A stretch of DNA of 64,000 nt, from NCBI GenBank assembly GCA_030411725.1, contig MU839828.1:1116001-1180000 (forward strand), given 5' to 3'. The notes beneath the pieces are model-generated. The model worked only from the letters and a program-made list of their open reading frames with translations. It ran no database searches and was not told where the DNA came from. The position numbers were made by a program, and so were the translations under genes. This document shows, piece after piece, positions 1 to 10,905 of this stretch; position 1 is the stretch's first letter; every line of letters begins with the position of its first letter. Origin of the DNA: Echria macrotheca. Its lineage: Eukaryota > Ascomycota > Sordariomycetes > Sordariales > Schizotheciaceae.

Positions 1-410
1 CGTACTTACGGATTCAAAATTTTATTTTTAAAAATCCAGCTTATATGATAAGAAAAGCCTAACTTGTAGGTAGAAGATATAGTACTATAAGTAAACTATA
101 TCTGCTTTGAGACTTACTTAATTATAAGGGGCACGTTGGTAAATCGCAATTTTACATTATAATAAATATAATATACATAGATTACGAGAGATTTCATTAA
201 CGTACGATAATTGTAATAATTATTTATGCTCTTATTATTAATAAATATATATATACCCTTTATTTATACTTTATTTGACGTTTTTATAGCTATAAGTATT
301 TAAATTTATAGAACTAATATGCTTTTGAATTATTTCGTAACTTAAAATAATATATTATATTTGATTAGTAGTCTGGTCACAGGCCCGACTACTAACTACT
401 GTAACGTATG

Positions 411-461
411 AGACCGTTTTCTTGACCAGACCGTCTTCTTGACCAGACCGTCTTCTTGACC
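411..461. repeat. 17-bp tandem repeat, 3 copies
   Basis: Three consecutive copies of a 17-bp unit (AGACCGTCTTCTTGACC; the first copy has one C-to-T difference) run head to tail. A single short array in decayed DNA; no function is implied. Confidence 0.8.
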
Positions 462-1580
462 AGGGTAAGCGAGATTATGCCCCACCACACCACCTTCCAC
501 ACCACCACCACGATCATAACTAAAAGATGCTTTTCTTTATCCCAAACCACCACAAAACTCGTAATTACTACTCAAAATAATCAATAAATACAGGCATTTC
601 CTTCCAAACCAATTGTATAAAATTAACCTTACCCCGTAACGTATAATACAAAGCCTTTACCTCCATCTTAACCTACTCCTACTAAACCCGCTCCTTTTTA
701 AATTTCATTACTTACTTAATAATAAAAATACGTACCTAATCTAGTTACTTACGCTTTTACTTTCTCTAAATATTTTTTACTTTAGCTATAAGTTAATTAT
801 TTAGGGTTTGAGCTACTACTTATTCCGAAATAGCCCGCAAGTATACCTAATACAAAAAGCTAACAACCTACTTATAAGGGGTTATGTATATTAAATTTAG
901 CTAGGAAGTAACCTAATTAATAAAATCCTAAAACGTTAAAGTAAAAAGCCAGTTTATACGCTTTTACTAAATCTTTTTAAATTAGTTTAAAACTTTATAT
1001 AAGTTTAAAAAAATAAGACCTACGTTATATTAAACGTTAACAATATTATTTTTAATATAGAATCTAACCGCCTAATAAATTTAAAGAAACTAAAGATTAT
1101 TAATTTTTTAAGCCCTAAAAAAAGCCCCCTTACTAATTAAAGCTTTATATTTTTTTATAAGGGGATTGAAAATCTTTACGTTAAATGGTTATAAATAGTA
1201 AATTACGTATAATAGTAAGTATAAAGCAATTATTTTTTTTTCCCTATAAAAAAAATAAATTCAAAAAATAAACTATTGTAATTATTTAAAATTATTATCC
1301 TATAATCGCTTTGGGTCTAATAACGCGTATAGTAATTAAAATGCTCAAATTACTTAAAAGCTATTTTATAATTAATTTAACCGTTTAATAATACTTTAAT
1401 TATAATTATTTTATTAATAGTATTATTAATTTACAATTATTATAAAGTAATTTCTTAAAAGATTACGAAAAAAGGTAAAAAAAAGTTATTAATTAAAATA
1501 TATTTGATAATAAAAACCCATTTCCAATTCCTAAATTATATATCAAATATCTTAATCTCAACCTAGGAAATAACTATAAC

Positions 1581-3137
1581 CAGGGTTGGGATTTAGTCCG
1601 GACTACTAGTTATTAGTCCGGACTACTAGTCACAGTAGTCTAGTTACAGCCCGGACTACTAGTCCGGTAGTCTAGTCACGATTCGGATTATTAGTCCAGT
1701 AGTTTAGTCACCCCCTGGACTAGTAGTCCGGACTACTTGACTACTGTAGTCACTAGTCCGGATTAGTAGTTTACCCTTTAATATAGTATTTTTAATTTTA
1801 ATTACTGTAATAGGCTTATTAATTAATTAATTTAATTTTTATTACTAATATAGGGTATATATTATATTAATATTAGCTAAATAAGGTAATAATCCATTTA
1901 TTAAGTATAATAAATTTTGTAGCTTATTAATTTCATTACACTTTTTACCTTTTTAATAGCAAAACCCTTTAAATTGGAAATATAATAATATTAGCTTAGT
2001 AAAATATATATTTAAAATAGCTTAGTAGTTTAATATAACGTTATTTTCTAGTTAGTATTCTTTACCTTTAGTTACTATCGCTATTGCATTTATTAGAATC
2101 GATTAAAATTCCAAGTTCTTATTTCGAGCGGATTATACCTTTTTATATAACTGGATCTTATATCATCAATTAAAAATCCGGTTTACTTAATTAACTAAAA
2201 ATAGCTTTTAAATAGTATATAAGGTTCTATAACTTACCTCCTAGTACTAAAGGGTATTTAAGAATGGTACGGGAATAAGGAGAAAATATATTTATCAAAA
2301 AAACCCCTAAAGTTATTATTTTGACCTAATTGTAACTTTTTGCACAAATGGATTTTAAATTGAGGAGGGCTCGTCCTACTGTAGGAAAAGTCTTTTTCTA
2401 CTGTAAAATAAAAAATCCCCCATACAAAACCCTAACCTCGCCAAAACCACCCCTAAAAAGATACATCCACCACATCTGCAGTGCAACACCCTGCACATCG
2501 CAACATCGCAATCAATCGACCACCACCACCACCACAACCACTGCGATCCTTCCACCTGCAGACCCGCGCAACGCAATCACCACTTCAGCAGCGATTACAG
2601 CGGAAACAGCGCATTTGAACGATTTTGGTCTGTTGCGGTCGCAAGTGCTGGCAACAGTGGAAGGGTGGTTCAATTGACTCGACCTGCGAGGCGCGAAAAG
2701 TGGGGCGAAATCTGATATGTCAGATGTACTACAGTAGAAAGAGACTTTTCCTACAGTAGGACGAGCCCTCCTCTTTAAATTATTAATTAAAAATTCAGTT
2801 TACGTGATTATATTACAATAACTCATAAACCAAATGGGTGGTTATAAGCCCTATTACGAGCCTTAAACGTATTCCTAAAAACCGATAGTATTAGGGTAAA
2901 AAGCGCGGGTTTATCCGAAACCTGCCTTAATATTACTAAATTTAACATAAAATTTAATTTTGGTAGTAGTCCGGTAGTCCGGACTAGTAGTCAAGTAGTC
3001 CGGACTACTAGTCCAAGTAGTCTAATCACCCCCCGGACTACTAGTCCAGTAGTCTAGTCACGGCTGTGATTCTGACTACTGGACTACAGTAGTCCGGACT
3101 ACCGGACTAATGACTAAGGACTAATGTCCCAACCCTG
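1581..3137 (+). mobile_element. hAT-like non-autonomous element family 1, copy B
   Basis: The left end reads CAGGGTTGGGATTTAGTCC and the right end is its family-specific counterpart ending ATGTCCCAACCCTG, so the outer 11 bases form terminal inverted repeats. Both ends carry arrays of ACTAGT and AGTCCGGACT palindromes over about 190 bp. The flanks ACTATAAC (1573-1580) and ACTATTAT (3138-3145) agree at 6 of 8 positions, compatible with a decayed 8-bp target duplication as made by hAT transposases. There is no transposase ORF. Without the MITE inside it (2362-2773 plus duplication) the element is about 1.14 kb. The hAT assignment is an inference from the CAGGG-type termini, subterminal repeats and 8-bp duplication. 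Confidence 0.7.
2362..2773. mobile_element. MITE with 44-bp TIRs and TTTAAATT duplication
   Basis: The element starts GAGGAGGGCTCGTCCTACTG and ends with the exact reverse complement. The inverted repeats match over 44 bp with one mismatch. It is flanked on both sides by TTTAAATT (2354-2361 and 2774-2781), an 8-bp target duplication. The interior is much richer in G and C than its surroundings and contains CAC/CCA runs, so it arrived after the surrounding block decayed or was too short to be mutated by RIP. No protein is encoded; open frames crossing it (2348-2677 and 2376-2576) are artefacts. An 8-bp duplication fits a hAT-class MITE, but the termini differ from family 1. Confidence 0.9.
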
Positions 3138-3375
3138 ACTATTATAGTATAAAGTTAGCTTTTATAATAAAAGTGCCTTAAAACCTATTTAATTAATAAT
3201 TTAACATTGAAAATTTAAATAATAGATATTTTAAAGTAGTTTAATAGTTTGGACTAGTAGTTAAGTAGTCCGGATTACTAGTTTAGGTAGTTTAATTACA
3301 GTTGTGATTCTGATTATTGGACTATAATAGTTTAAATTATTGGATTAATAATTAAAAACTAATATCTTAACCCTA
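3138..3375 (+). mobile_element. 3' remnant of hAT-like family 1, copy A
   Basis: After copy B ends at 3137 the sequence resumes with the internal part of the same family, recognisable from the stretch ending AAAAGTGCC. It runs through RIP-mutated subterminal palindromes to a decayed terminus, TCTTAACCCTA, at 3365-3375. The 5' part of this older element lies upstream of 1580, so copy B was inserted into copy A. The upstream limit of copy A cannot be placed. Confidence 0.6.
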
Positions 3376-4524
3376 AAATACCCTTATTAAATACCTTAAA
3401 TAAATTAAACTTATTTGAAATATGTTATAGATAATTTATACAATTTAAAAGTATAATTAAGGTTTTACAGTATTATTTGTAGGTTTAAGTAACTTATAAA
3501 AAAGTTTTAGTAATATATAATAGATTAATATTTAGGTAAAGTTTCTAAACTATAGTTTTAAAGTTTTTTTATATTTAAATTTATCTTTTAAAGGGTAAAG
3601 TAACGGTTATAAAAGGAAATAATAATATTATAAAGACAAACTCTTATTTTTAACTTATTTTATTACTCTAAATTATTTATTTAAACGTTACTAAAGTTAA
3701 TATTTTCGTTTTAAAATATTATTCCTTTAGCTAGTATAAATAGATATATAAAGTAGCTTATAATAATTTTAGATCTTTTAAATATTAACTTAAGCGTTAA
3801 AATAAATTATTACTTAGTAAATAAGGTTATTAATATTATATAAGGGTTAGTAACTAGTTTTATTTTTATTATTTTAATGTATAATTTAGTAATAGTTTTT
3901 TTTAAGCCGTTATAATTTAATTATTAGCTTTTTTAATATTTTTTCGAGTTTAATAAGGTATATTTTAACGTTAGTAACGTTAACCTTTATTACAAAATAT
4001 TTTTAATATTACTTATAATTAGGGTTAATAATTAAGTAGATTAATGTAATTATAGTTAGTTTTTTAACTATTAATTAAACTATTTTATTTATTATAGTTA
4101 GTAACTTAACTATAATAAGTAGTAAATAAATAACAATTATTTTAAAAGATTATTATTAATTACTTTTTAAATTAAAAATTAATTATAATATATTATTATT
4201 ATTAAAACTAAATAATAGAAATAAGAAAAATAGTTATTATTTACTTATATATATTTTTACTTTTAATTACCGTACGTATTAGATATATTAAAAGTAATTA
4301 TAAGTTAAAAATCTTTTTTAAGCTAATTATAACTTATTATATATATAAATTTGAAATTATATATTAAAAATCTACCTTAAGTAATAAAATAAAATAACTT
4401 TATAAATAAGATAAATAATATAGGTTTATAAGTAAATAATATAATATTTATTTATAAATAATATTATTATATAATTTTCATTGTAGAAGAGCCTAATCGA
4501 GTAAATTGTAAAGGAACTTTTTAA

Positions 4525-6037
4525 TATATACTTAAGGCGTATACGTACCGAGACTAAATAAAAAGTACTTATATATTATATAATTAAAGTTGGGATTTAA
4601 TTTAAATTATTAGTTATAATAGTTTAATTACCCTTTAAACTATTAATTTAAATAGTTTAATTACTACCTAGATTATTAATTTAATAGTTTAATTACCCCC
4701 TAAATTAATAGTTTAATTATTTAATTACTAATAGTTATTAATTTAAATTAGTAATTTACCACTTAATATAGTATTTTTTATTTTTAAATACTATATTAGG
4801 CTTATTAATTAGCTATTTTAGTTATTATTACTAATATAAGCAATATATTATATAAATATTAGTTAATGAAATTAATAATGAATTTTCCTATTTTTTTATT
4901 TTTTTATTTCCTTATAATAAGTTTTTTAATTAATAGGCTTTATTTATTTTTTTACTTTTTAAAGTATAAAATGACTTAAAATGGAAATATTACGAAATTA
5001 GCTCAGTTAAAAATATATTTAAAGTGTTTTATTAATTTAGTATATAGTTGTTTCCTAATTAGTATTTTTTACTTTTTATTATTATAATTATTTGATTTAT
5101 TAAAATTAATTAAAATATAAAGTTTTTATTTTAAGTTAATTGTAAGTTTTTATATAATAAAATTTCAAATCGTTAATTAAAAATCAAATTTACGTAGTTA
5201 ACTTAAATTAGCTTTTAAATATTATATATAGTAGTATATTTTACCTTTTTACTTTAAAATATAGTTAAAAAGTATTATGGAAATAGGGTGAAAAATAGTT
5301 TTTTATCGAAAAAAGTACTGAAATGTTTATTATTTTAAGATTGGGCTATTAAAATATTAATATGAAATTAGTTATTATTATATTATATTATTACTTATTA
5401 AGTAGTGACTTTTATTCTTTAATATTGTAGTTTCTTAGTTCAGTAAACGTAGTTAAAAACTAAGGTTATTAATTTAACCTAATTATAGCTTTTTGTATAA
5501 GTCGATTTTTAATTATTGATTGAGGTTACAATTTACGTAAATATATTATAATAAGTTATAGGCTAAATATATAGTTATAAGCTTTATTATAAGCCTTAAG
5601 CCTATTTAGAAAAACTAATTATATTGTACTAAAAATTTTGGTTTTATACAAAAAGTGCCTAAAAAGCCTATTTTTATAGGAATAAATTAATAATTTTGAA
5701 TTTAAAATAATATAATATATTTTTTAAGGTAGTCTAGTAGTTTGGACTACTAGTTTAGGTAGTTTAGTTACCCCCTGGATTAGTAGTCCAGGTAGTCTAG
5801 TCACCCCCTAGACTACTAGTCCAGTAGTCTAGTTACTACTTAAACTACTAGTCCGGGTAGTCTAGTTACGGCTGTAATTCTAACTACTGGATTATAGTCG
5901 TCCGGATTACTGGACTAATGACTAAGGACTAATGTCCCAACCCTGGCTATAACTATATAGAAGAGGGACTGCCTACCCCTTAGGGGTGGAAGCCTTCGGC
6001 TTCCTACGGTTTAAGACAAATAATAATATTACTACAT
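4525..6037 (+). mobile_element. SINE-like family 3 copy, split by hAT-like copy C
   Basis: Positions about 4530-4584 are a RIP-mutated version of the first half of the 113-bp insert at 8403-8515 (read on the opposite strand), sharing the CGTATRCGYACCGAGAYTA stretch. The second half resumes at 5946 and runs through the GC-rich segment with CCCCTTAGGGG and GAAGCCTTCGGCTTC palindromes to about 6037. Copy C of family 1 (4585-5945) sits exactly between the halves, so it inserted into this element. The half that resumes at 5946 is better preserved than the first half. Confidence 0.65.
4585..5945 (+). mobile_element. hAT-like non-autonomous element family 1, copy C
   Basis: The right end is intact (TCCCAACCCTG at 5935-5945, with palindromic subterminal repeats from about 5730). 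The left end is RIP-decayed (TAAAGTTGGGATTT at 4585). The internal sequence parallels copies B and D. The right flank GCTATAAC and the left flank TATATAAT are compatible with a degraded 8-bp duplication, and the interrupted sequence is identified by comparison with 8403-8515. Length is 1.36 kb, with no coding capacity. Confidence 0.65.
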
Positions 6038-6539
6038 ATAAAAAAGGTAAAAAGCAGTAAAAAAGCTAATTTTATTTACTAAACGTATTAATTATAAAGA
6101 TATCTTGAGTATATATATTCAACATATTACTAACTTTATTATAAAGGTTTCACTTCTCACTTACTATACCTATTGGATTTGTTAAAGGTTGTTCAAAATT
6201 GTAAGTGTTATTTAAAGCCAATTGCAGCCATTTCCACGTGCCAATTTCAAATTGTATTTTAAAAATCCAATTCCTTTAATATTAAAGAAATAACCTTTTT
6301 GTAGGATAAATAGCCCTATATTCTTACTAAATATACCAATAGTTGAAAGTAATCGTATAAGCAAAAGCTTCTAAGTATCATTTCTTACGAAAAGGTCTTT
6401 TTAATAGTGGGTGTTTATATCTAATTTTAATAAAATTAATAGTAAATCTAAAGCGACTGGTTTTTCGATACTTTATTTTAAATATTCACCGCTTTAATTA
6501 ATAAAATCGTAATATATATAGGCTTTTAAATCGAATTTT

Positions 6540-6701
6540 AATGAAAAACAATATATTATATCTAACTAGTAGTCAAACTATAGTCCAAAACTACTAACTA
6601 CTATAGTCTAATCACTACCCTAATTACTAACTACCGTAGTCTAATCAATACCTTAACTAGTAACTACTAACTAATAACTACTGAATAATTTGCCAACCCT
6701 G
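6540..6701 (-). mobile_element. Terminal repeat array of hAT-like family 2
   Basis: Arrays of ACTAACTACTATAGTC-type repeats end in TTTGCCAACCCTG at 6689-6701. This is the reverse complement of the family 2 start CAGGGTTGGCAAA seen intact at 13400. Family 2 shares the outer CAGGGTTGG with family 1 but differs from base 10 on, and its subterminal unit is ACTAACTA rather than AGTCCGGACT. Only one end is visible here. Confidence 0.55.
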
Positions 6702-7600
6702 CTTATAGCGTAGAGAAAATATTTTATATTTACCATAACGTTAAGCTTAGCCTTAAAGCTTATTTAATTTATACAAAAAAGGGTTTTATTAATATTACTA
6801 TTTAAGTAGTAATTTAAATGAGTATGTATTATAGCGAAAATTATAGCTTTGAAGTATATTATTTGATTTTTAATATTACTACTTAGGTAGTAAGTCTTTA
6901 AAGCTTTAAAAGCGCTTCATTTAATTTGCTAAATTATATTATTACTGCTATAACTGCTAATTACAGCCTTTTCGTAAAATTTCGCGATTTTAGCATTAAT
7001 TATATTATAAAGGGCTTTGTGTTTAATAGTATTTTCTATATACTTAATTACTTTATATATGTTAATAATTATAGTATTACTACGTTTCGTAGGTACCTTT
7101 TGGAGAATATTTTTGGATATTTTGAAGGTATCTTTACGCAAAAAGCAAGCCTTTTTTAGTTAAAGCTACATTGCTATTATAATTTAAGTCCTTTAGATCG
7201 TTAAAGTTATTATTTTAAATAATAGTATTGTTAGGGTTATTGTATTAATTAACTAAGTTCTTAATAAATTAATTTATCCTAACGATTTAACTAATTATAA
7301 TATCCTTTTATTTATATTAATTATTTATAGCTTTTTTATTTTATTATTAGTTTATACTTTATAATAACGTCTGTTTAATTATAAAAGTTAGCCGTTACGT
7401 TATTTAATTTAATGCTTTTAATAGCTTAAATTAAATTATTACTTTAAAGTTTATTATAGTTAGTTATATTTTCTTTTAGGGCCTTATAAAAGCCTAATAA
7501 TTAATAAAGTTTACCTTTTCACTTACTTTCGTAGTAATTAAAATATCATTCTTACTTTGAAGCACGGCTAGCAAATTAGTTAGTAGTCATTTGTCAGTAG

Positions 7601-8857
7601 CAGGGTTGGGATTTAGTCTGGACTAGTAGTCTGTAGTCCGGACTACTAGTTACAGTAGTTTAATCACCCCCCGGACTACTAGTTACAGTAGTTTAATCAC
7701 CCCCCGGACTACTAGTCCGGTAGTTTAATCACCCTTTGGACTAATAGTCCGACTACTTTGACTACTATAGTCACTAGTCCGGATTAATAGTCCACCCCTT
7801 AATATAGTATTTTTAATTTTTGATCACTGAATTAAGCTTATTGATTGGTAATTTTAATTATTATTACTAATATGAACTATATACTATATTAATATTAGCT
7901 AACAGAATTAATAATCTATTTATTAGGTATAATAAGATTTCTCCCTTGTAAAATTTCCTTTTTTTTCGGCATTTTCAAGTGCAAAAGGCCTTTGTATGAA
8001 AATATTACGAAATTGGCTTAGTAAAGTAAAGTACATATTTAAAATTGCTTACTAGTTAAGTAAAACGTTATTTCTTGGGTGGTATTTTTTATTTTTAGTT
8101 GCTATAGTTATTAGAGTTATTAGAATCGATTAAAGTATAAAGTTTTTATTTCGAGCCAATTACACTCTTTAGTACAACCGGATTTTAAATCGTTAATTCA
8201 AAATTGAGTTAGCGTAATTAACTTAAAGTAGCTTTTAGATACTATGTATAGCAGTATAGGCTATCTTTTCACTCTAAAACCTATTTAAAAGTAGTATGGA
8301 AATAGCGTAAAAATATTTTTATCGAAAAAAACACTAAAATGCATATTGTTACAAGATCGGGCTACAAAAATATCAATGCAAAACTAGGTATTATTATATT
8401 ATTATTTGTCTTAAACCGTAAGAAGCCGAAGGCTTCCACCCCTAAGGGGTAGGCGGTCCCTCTTCTATATAGTTATAGTACATGAGTGCCTTCTATCTAA
8501 TCTCGGTGCGCATACGGTATTATTATATTATACTATTACTTATTAAGTAGTAACTTTTATTTTTTTATATTATATATCCTTGATTTTATAAAAGTAGTTA
8601 GAAACCAAAGTTTTATATTAACCCAATTGTAACTTTCTGTGTAAGTCGACTTCAAATTATTAATTAAAAATTCAATTTACGTAATTATATTATAATAGCT
8701 TATATAAAGTATAGAGGTTTACAAGCCGTATTATAGGCCTTAAATGTATTTGAAAAGGCTGATAGTATTATAGTAAAAACTTGGGTTTTATGAGAAAAGT
8801 GCCTAAAAACCCTACTTAATTAATAATTTAAAATTTCAATGTAGTAGTCCAGTAGTT
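7601..8857 (+). mobile_element. hAT-like family 1, copy D (right end lost)
   Basis: An intact left terminus CAGGGTTGGGATTTAGTC at 7601 is followed by three near-identical subterminal palindrome units and family-1 interior. The right terminus is missing: around 8857 the sequence passes straight into family 2 subterminal repeats. The left flank (about 7562-7600) also reads as family 2 start sequence, so copy D inserted into a family 2 element and later lost its right end. It carries the 113-bp SINE-like insert at 8403-8515. Confidence 0.6.
8403..8515 (-). mobile_element. 113-bp SINE-like insert with 16-bp duplication
   Basis: The insert is bracketed by a perfect 16-bp direct repeat, GGTATTATTATATTAT, at 8387-8402 and 8516-8531. 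Family 1 copy C, at about 5372-5397, shows the same neighbourhood without the insert, so the insertion boundaries are firm. Read on the minus strand it starts CGTATGCGCACCGAG, contains two perfect short palindromes (CCCCTTAGGGG and GAAGCCTTCGGCTTC) and ends A-rich (AAGACAAATAATA). A long target duplication and an A-rich 3' end suggest target-primed retrotransposition. I see no clear RNA polymerase III A and B boxes, so SINE-like is descriptive only. Confidence 0.7.
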
Positions 8858-9634
8858 ATTAGTCAGGGTACTGACTAGACTACAGTTAGTCAGTAGTCAA
8901 GGCACTAACTAGACTACAATAGTTAGTAATTAAGCCTGTAACTAAACTACACTAGTTAGTAGTCTGACTACTGACTATTATAGTCTGACTACTAGTCAAA
9001 TATAATATATTATTTTTAATTATAAAATGATTAAAAGCCTATGAATTTAATTACCCATAGTAATAAAAACTTAGAATATAGTATAGACAGGGTAGCAATC
9101 TATTTATCAATGATAAAAGCATAAGTAATTATTGTGCCTATCGGCTTTGAATAAAAGTTATGGTAGTTATATGCCTTTTATCGTAAAATCACCTTTTTCC
9201 TGGTAGTTTCTTAGCCCTGAAAGCATATATAGTTTGCTTATCATATTATATATCTTACCTATAAGTTAATTGTATATTATTATATAAGCTCAATATTTAA
9301 AATAGAATTTAGAATCAAGAAGTACAAAAACTTGCAATTTAATTAAATAGCGATATCGACTTGCAACAGTATCTTGGAAGGCTAATAAGTGCATTAAGTT
9401 TAACTTAATAGTAGTTATATATAATTAGTACTATTATGTTCTATTTAACGTAACAATGTTTTTACCTTTAATAGGTTTACTGATTACAATTACAGTTTTT
9501 ACTGTTTTTTACCCTTAATACCCGTTACCGTAGTAATTAGCAAATGTGTTTTCGCCTTATATTAGAAATATACATTATCTGTTTTATATATAATTTACTT
9601 CTTGCTTTTACCTTAACTTAGATTTTTGAGAAAT

Positions 9635-9844
9635 TGTTACGGCCCTGGTCTGTAACCTGACCGGAGGTCAGGTGCCATGTTATGTGACCCACAGGGTGCC
9701 TCACAGCGGCCCCACCCTTGAGGGGTATAGATAGTTTCCCTTGCTGGTCAGGATCCTTCCACCCAGCAAGCTTCTTATTTTTCCACAATACAGCCTGTTT
9801 GCCATACAGCGCCTTTGTGCCTAACTGCAACCGGCGCTCTAACA
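9635..9844 (+). mobile_element. Solo LTR, 210 bp, duplication GAAAT
   Basis: A GC-rich island starts TGTTACGGCC and ends GCTCTAACA, the TG..CA signature of an LTR. It is flanked by a perfect 5-bp direct repeat GAAAT (9630-9634 and 9845-9849). The related family 2 copy near 14531-14570 has the same flanking sequence uninterrupted, giving an empty site. It is short for a fungal LTR, is not visibly RIP-mutated, and no internal retrotransposon coding region remains, so it looks like the product of LTR-LTR recombination. The open frame 9618-9881 across it is not a gene. Confidence 0.85.
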
Positions 9845-10268
9845 GAAATAATTGGAAATCGAAATGTATAAAAAGTTGCAATTAAGTCAAAGGGGAAATA
9901 TAAATTTTTAAAACCCTTTTAAAAATCCACCAATCGTAATAACCTATAACGAAAATCACTTATAAGTAAATTACAAACTTTTCTATTAGCTAGTTTTAAA
10001 ACATTTTGTTTTCTTTCCAAATTTACAATTATTATCCAGGTATTAATCTGTTTCCAATTACTTATAAGCGTTATAAGGTAAATATAAATATATATAATAT
10101 AATTAAGGATAAGTAATTAGGTACATAATTCACCAATTTAAGTTATAGTAGTTATTAACTATATATTACTACTGTTAATTACTAATTGAAAAGCAATTAA
10201 TAATACTTTTCTTTTAAATAATCATTATTTAATTGTTTTTAAGCTTATAATTAGTTTAATGTATTAAG

Positions 10269-10849
10269 CAGGGTTGGGATTTAGTCCGGACTAGTAGTCC
10301 ACCCCTTAATATAGTATTTTTTTTATTTGCCATAAAAGGCTTATTAATCCATTATTTCAATTATTATCAATGTTATAGGCTATATATTTTTTATCAGTAC
10401 TTAATTGACGTAATAATGTTTTTATTAGGCTTATATTATAATGATAAATTATAACTTTTGGTTGTTAAACGGCTTTTAAACTTTACAAGATATGGTTATA
10501 TTTGACATATAATACACTTAAGGGATTGCAATGAGATATCTTACGTAATAGATAGCTTTATATGATATATACTATATATTAGTGATTTTTATATTTAGTT
10601 TTCGTACCCCCTAGATTAATTAAAAACAATTGTAAATTAAAGTTTATTTTCAGTCCAATTGCATCTTTTTATATAATTAGATTTTCAATTCTCAATTAAA
10701 AATCGAGTTTATTTAATTAACTTAGAATAGATTTTAGGTAGTATATAGGGCGGTATATCTTACCTTTCAATACTAACCCTTTTTTAAATATTAGTATGGG
10801 AATAGGGAGAAAATTACATTTTTATCGACAAAACTCCTAAAAGGGTTAT
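10269..10849 (+). mobile_element. hAT-like family 1, copy E (truncated)
   Basis: The intact left terminus CAGGGTTGGGATTTAGTCC at 10269 is followed by a shortened subterminal array and family 1 interior, recognisable from the ATCGACAAAACTCC region. The copy stops at 10849, where a reverse-oriented family 1 terminus begins. Its own right end is absent. Confidence 0.6.
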
Positions 10850-10905
10850 CAGCATTGGGACATTAGTCCTTAGTCATTAATCCACTAATCCGGACTACCA
10901 TATAT
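10850..10905 (-). mobile_element. hAT-like family 1 terminal fragment, copy F
   Basis: CAGCATTGGGACATTAGTCC at 10850 matches the family 1 right terminus read in reverse (compare CAGGGTTGGGACATTAGTCC at 14729) with two changes near its start. Only about 55 bp are recognisable before unrelated AT-rich sequence. It abuts copy E directly. Confidence 0.5.

Larger units (their letters stand above)
7562..10200 (+). mobile_element. hAT-like family 2 copy interrupted by copy D
   Basis: The decayed start at about 7562 reads CACGGCTAGCAAATTAGTTAG, close to the family 2 start. Family 2 repeats resume at about 8858 and continue into an interior that is collinear with 13570-14700, including a shared stretch ending GTTGCAATTAAGTCAAAG at about 9873-9891 and 14573-14596. 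The solo LTR at 9635-9844 lies inside it. The right end is not evident; 10200 is an approximate limit. Confidence 0.5.

Noticed and set aside
2348..2677. 109-codon open frame in the AT-rich block
   Set aside because: It starts just outside and runs through the MITE at 2362-2773; its first residues are the terminal inverted repeat. Not a gene.
1581..5945. One single 4.4-kb hAT element, because the flanks ACTATAAC and GCTATAAC match at 7 of 8 positions
   Set aside because: Internal termini at 3137 and 4585, and the SINE-like element split exactly at 4585/5945, show two separate short elements. The flank similarity is probably chance or shared target preference.
5947..8478. A 2.5-kb transposon with 90-bp terminal inverted repeats (5947-6037 and 8391-8478)
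   Set aside because: The right copy has its own 16-bp duplication and empty site, and the left copy has its first half at 4530-4584. They are two independent insertions in opposite orientation.
9618..9881. 87-codon open frame on the minus strand
   Set aside because: It coincides with the solo LTR at 9635-9844 and its flanks.
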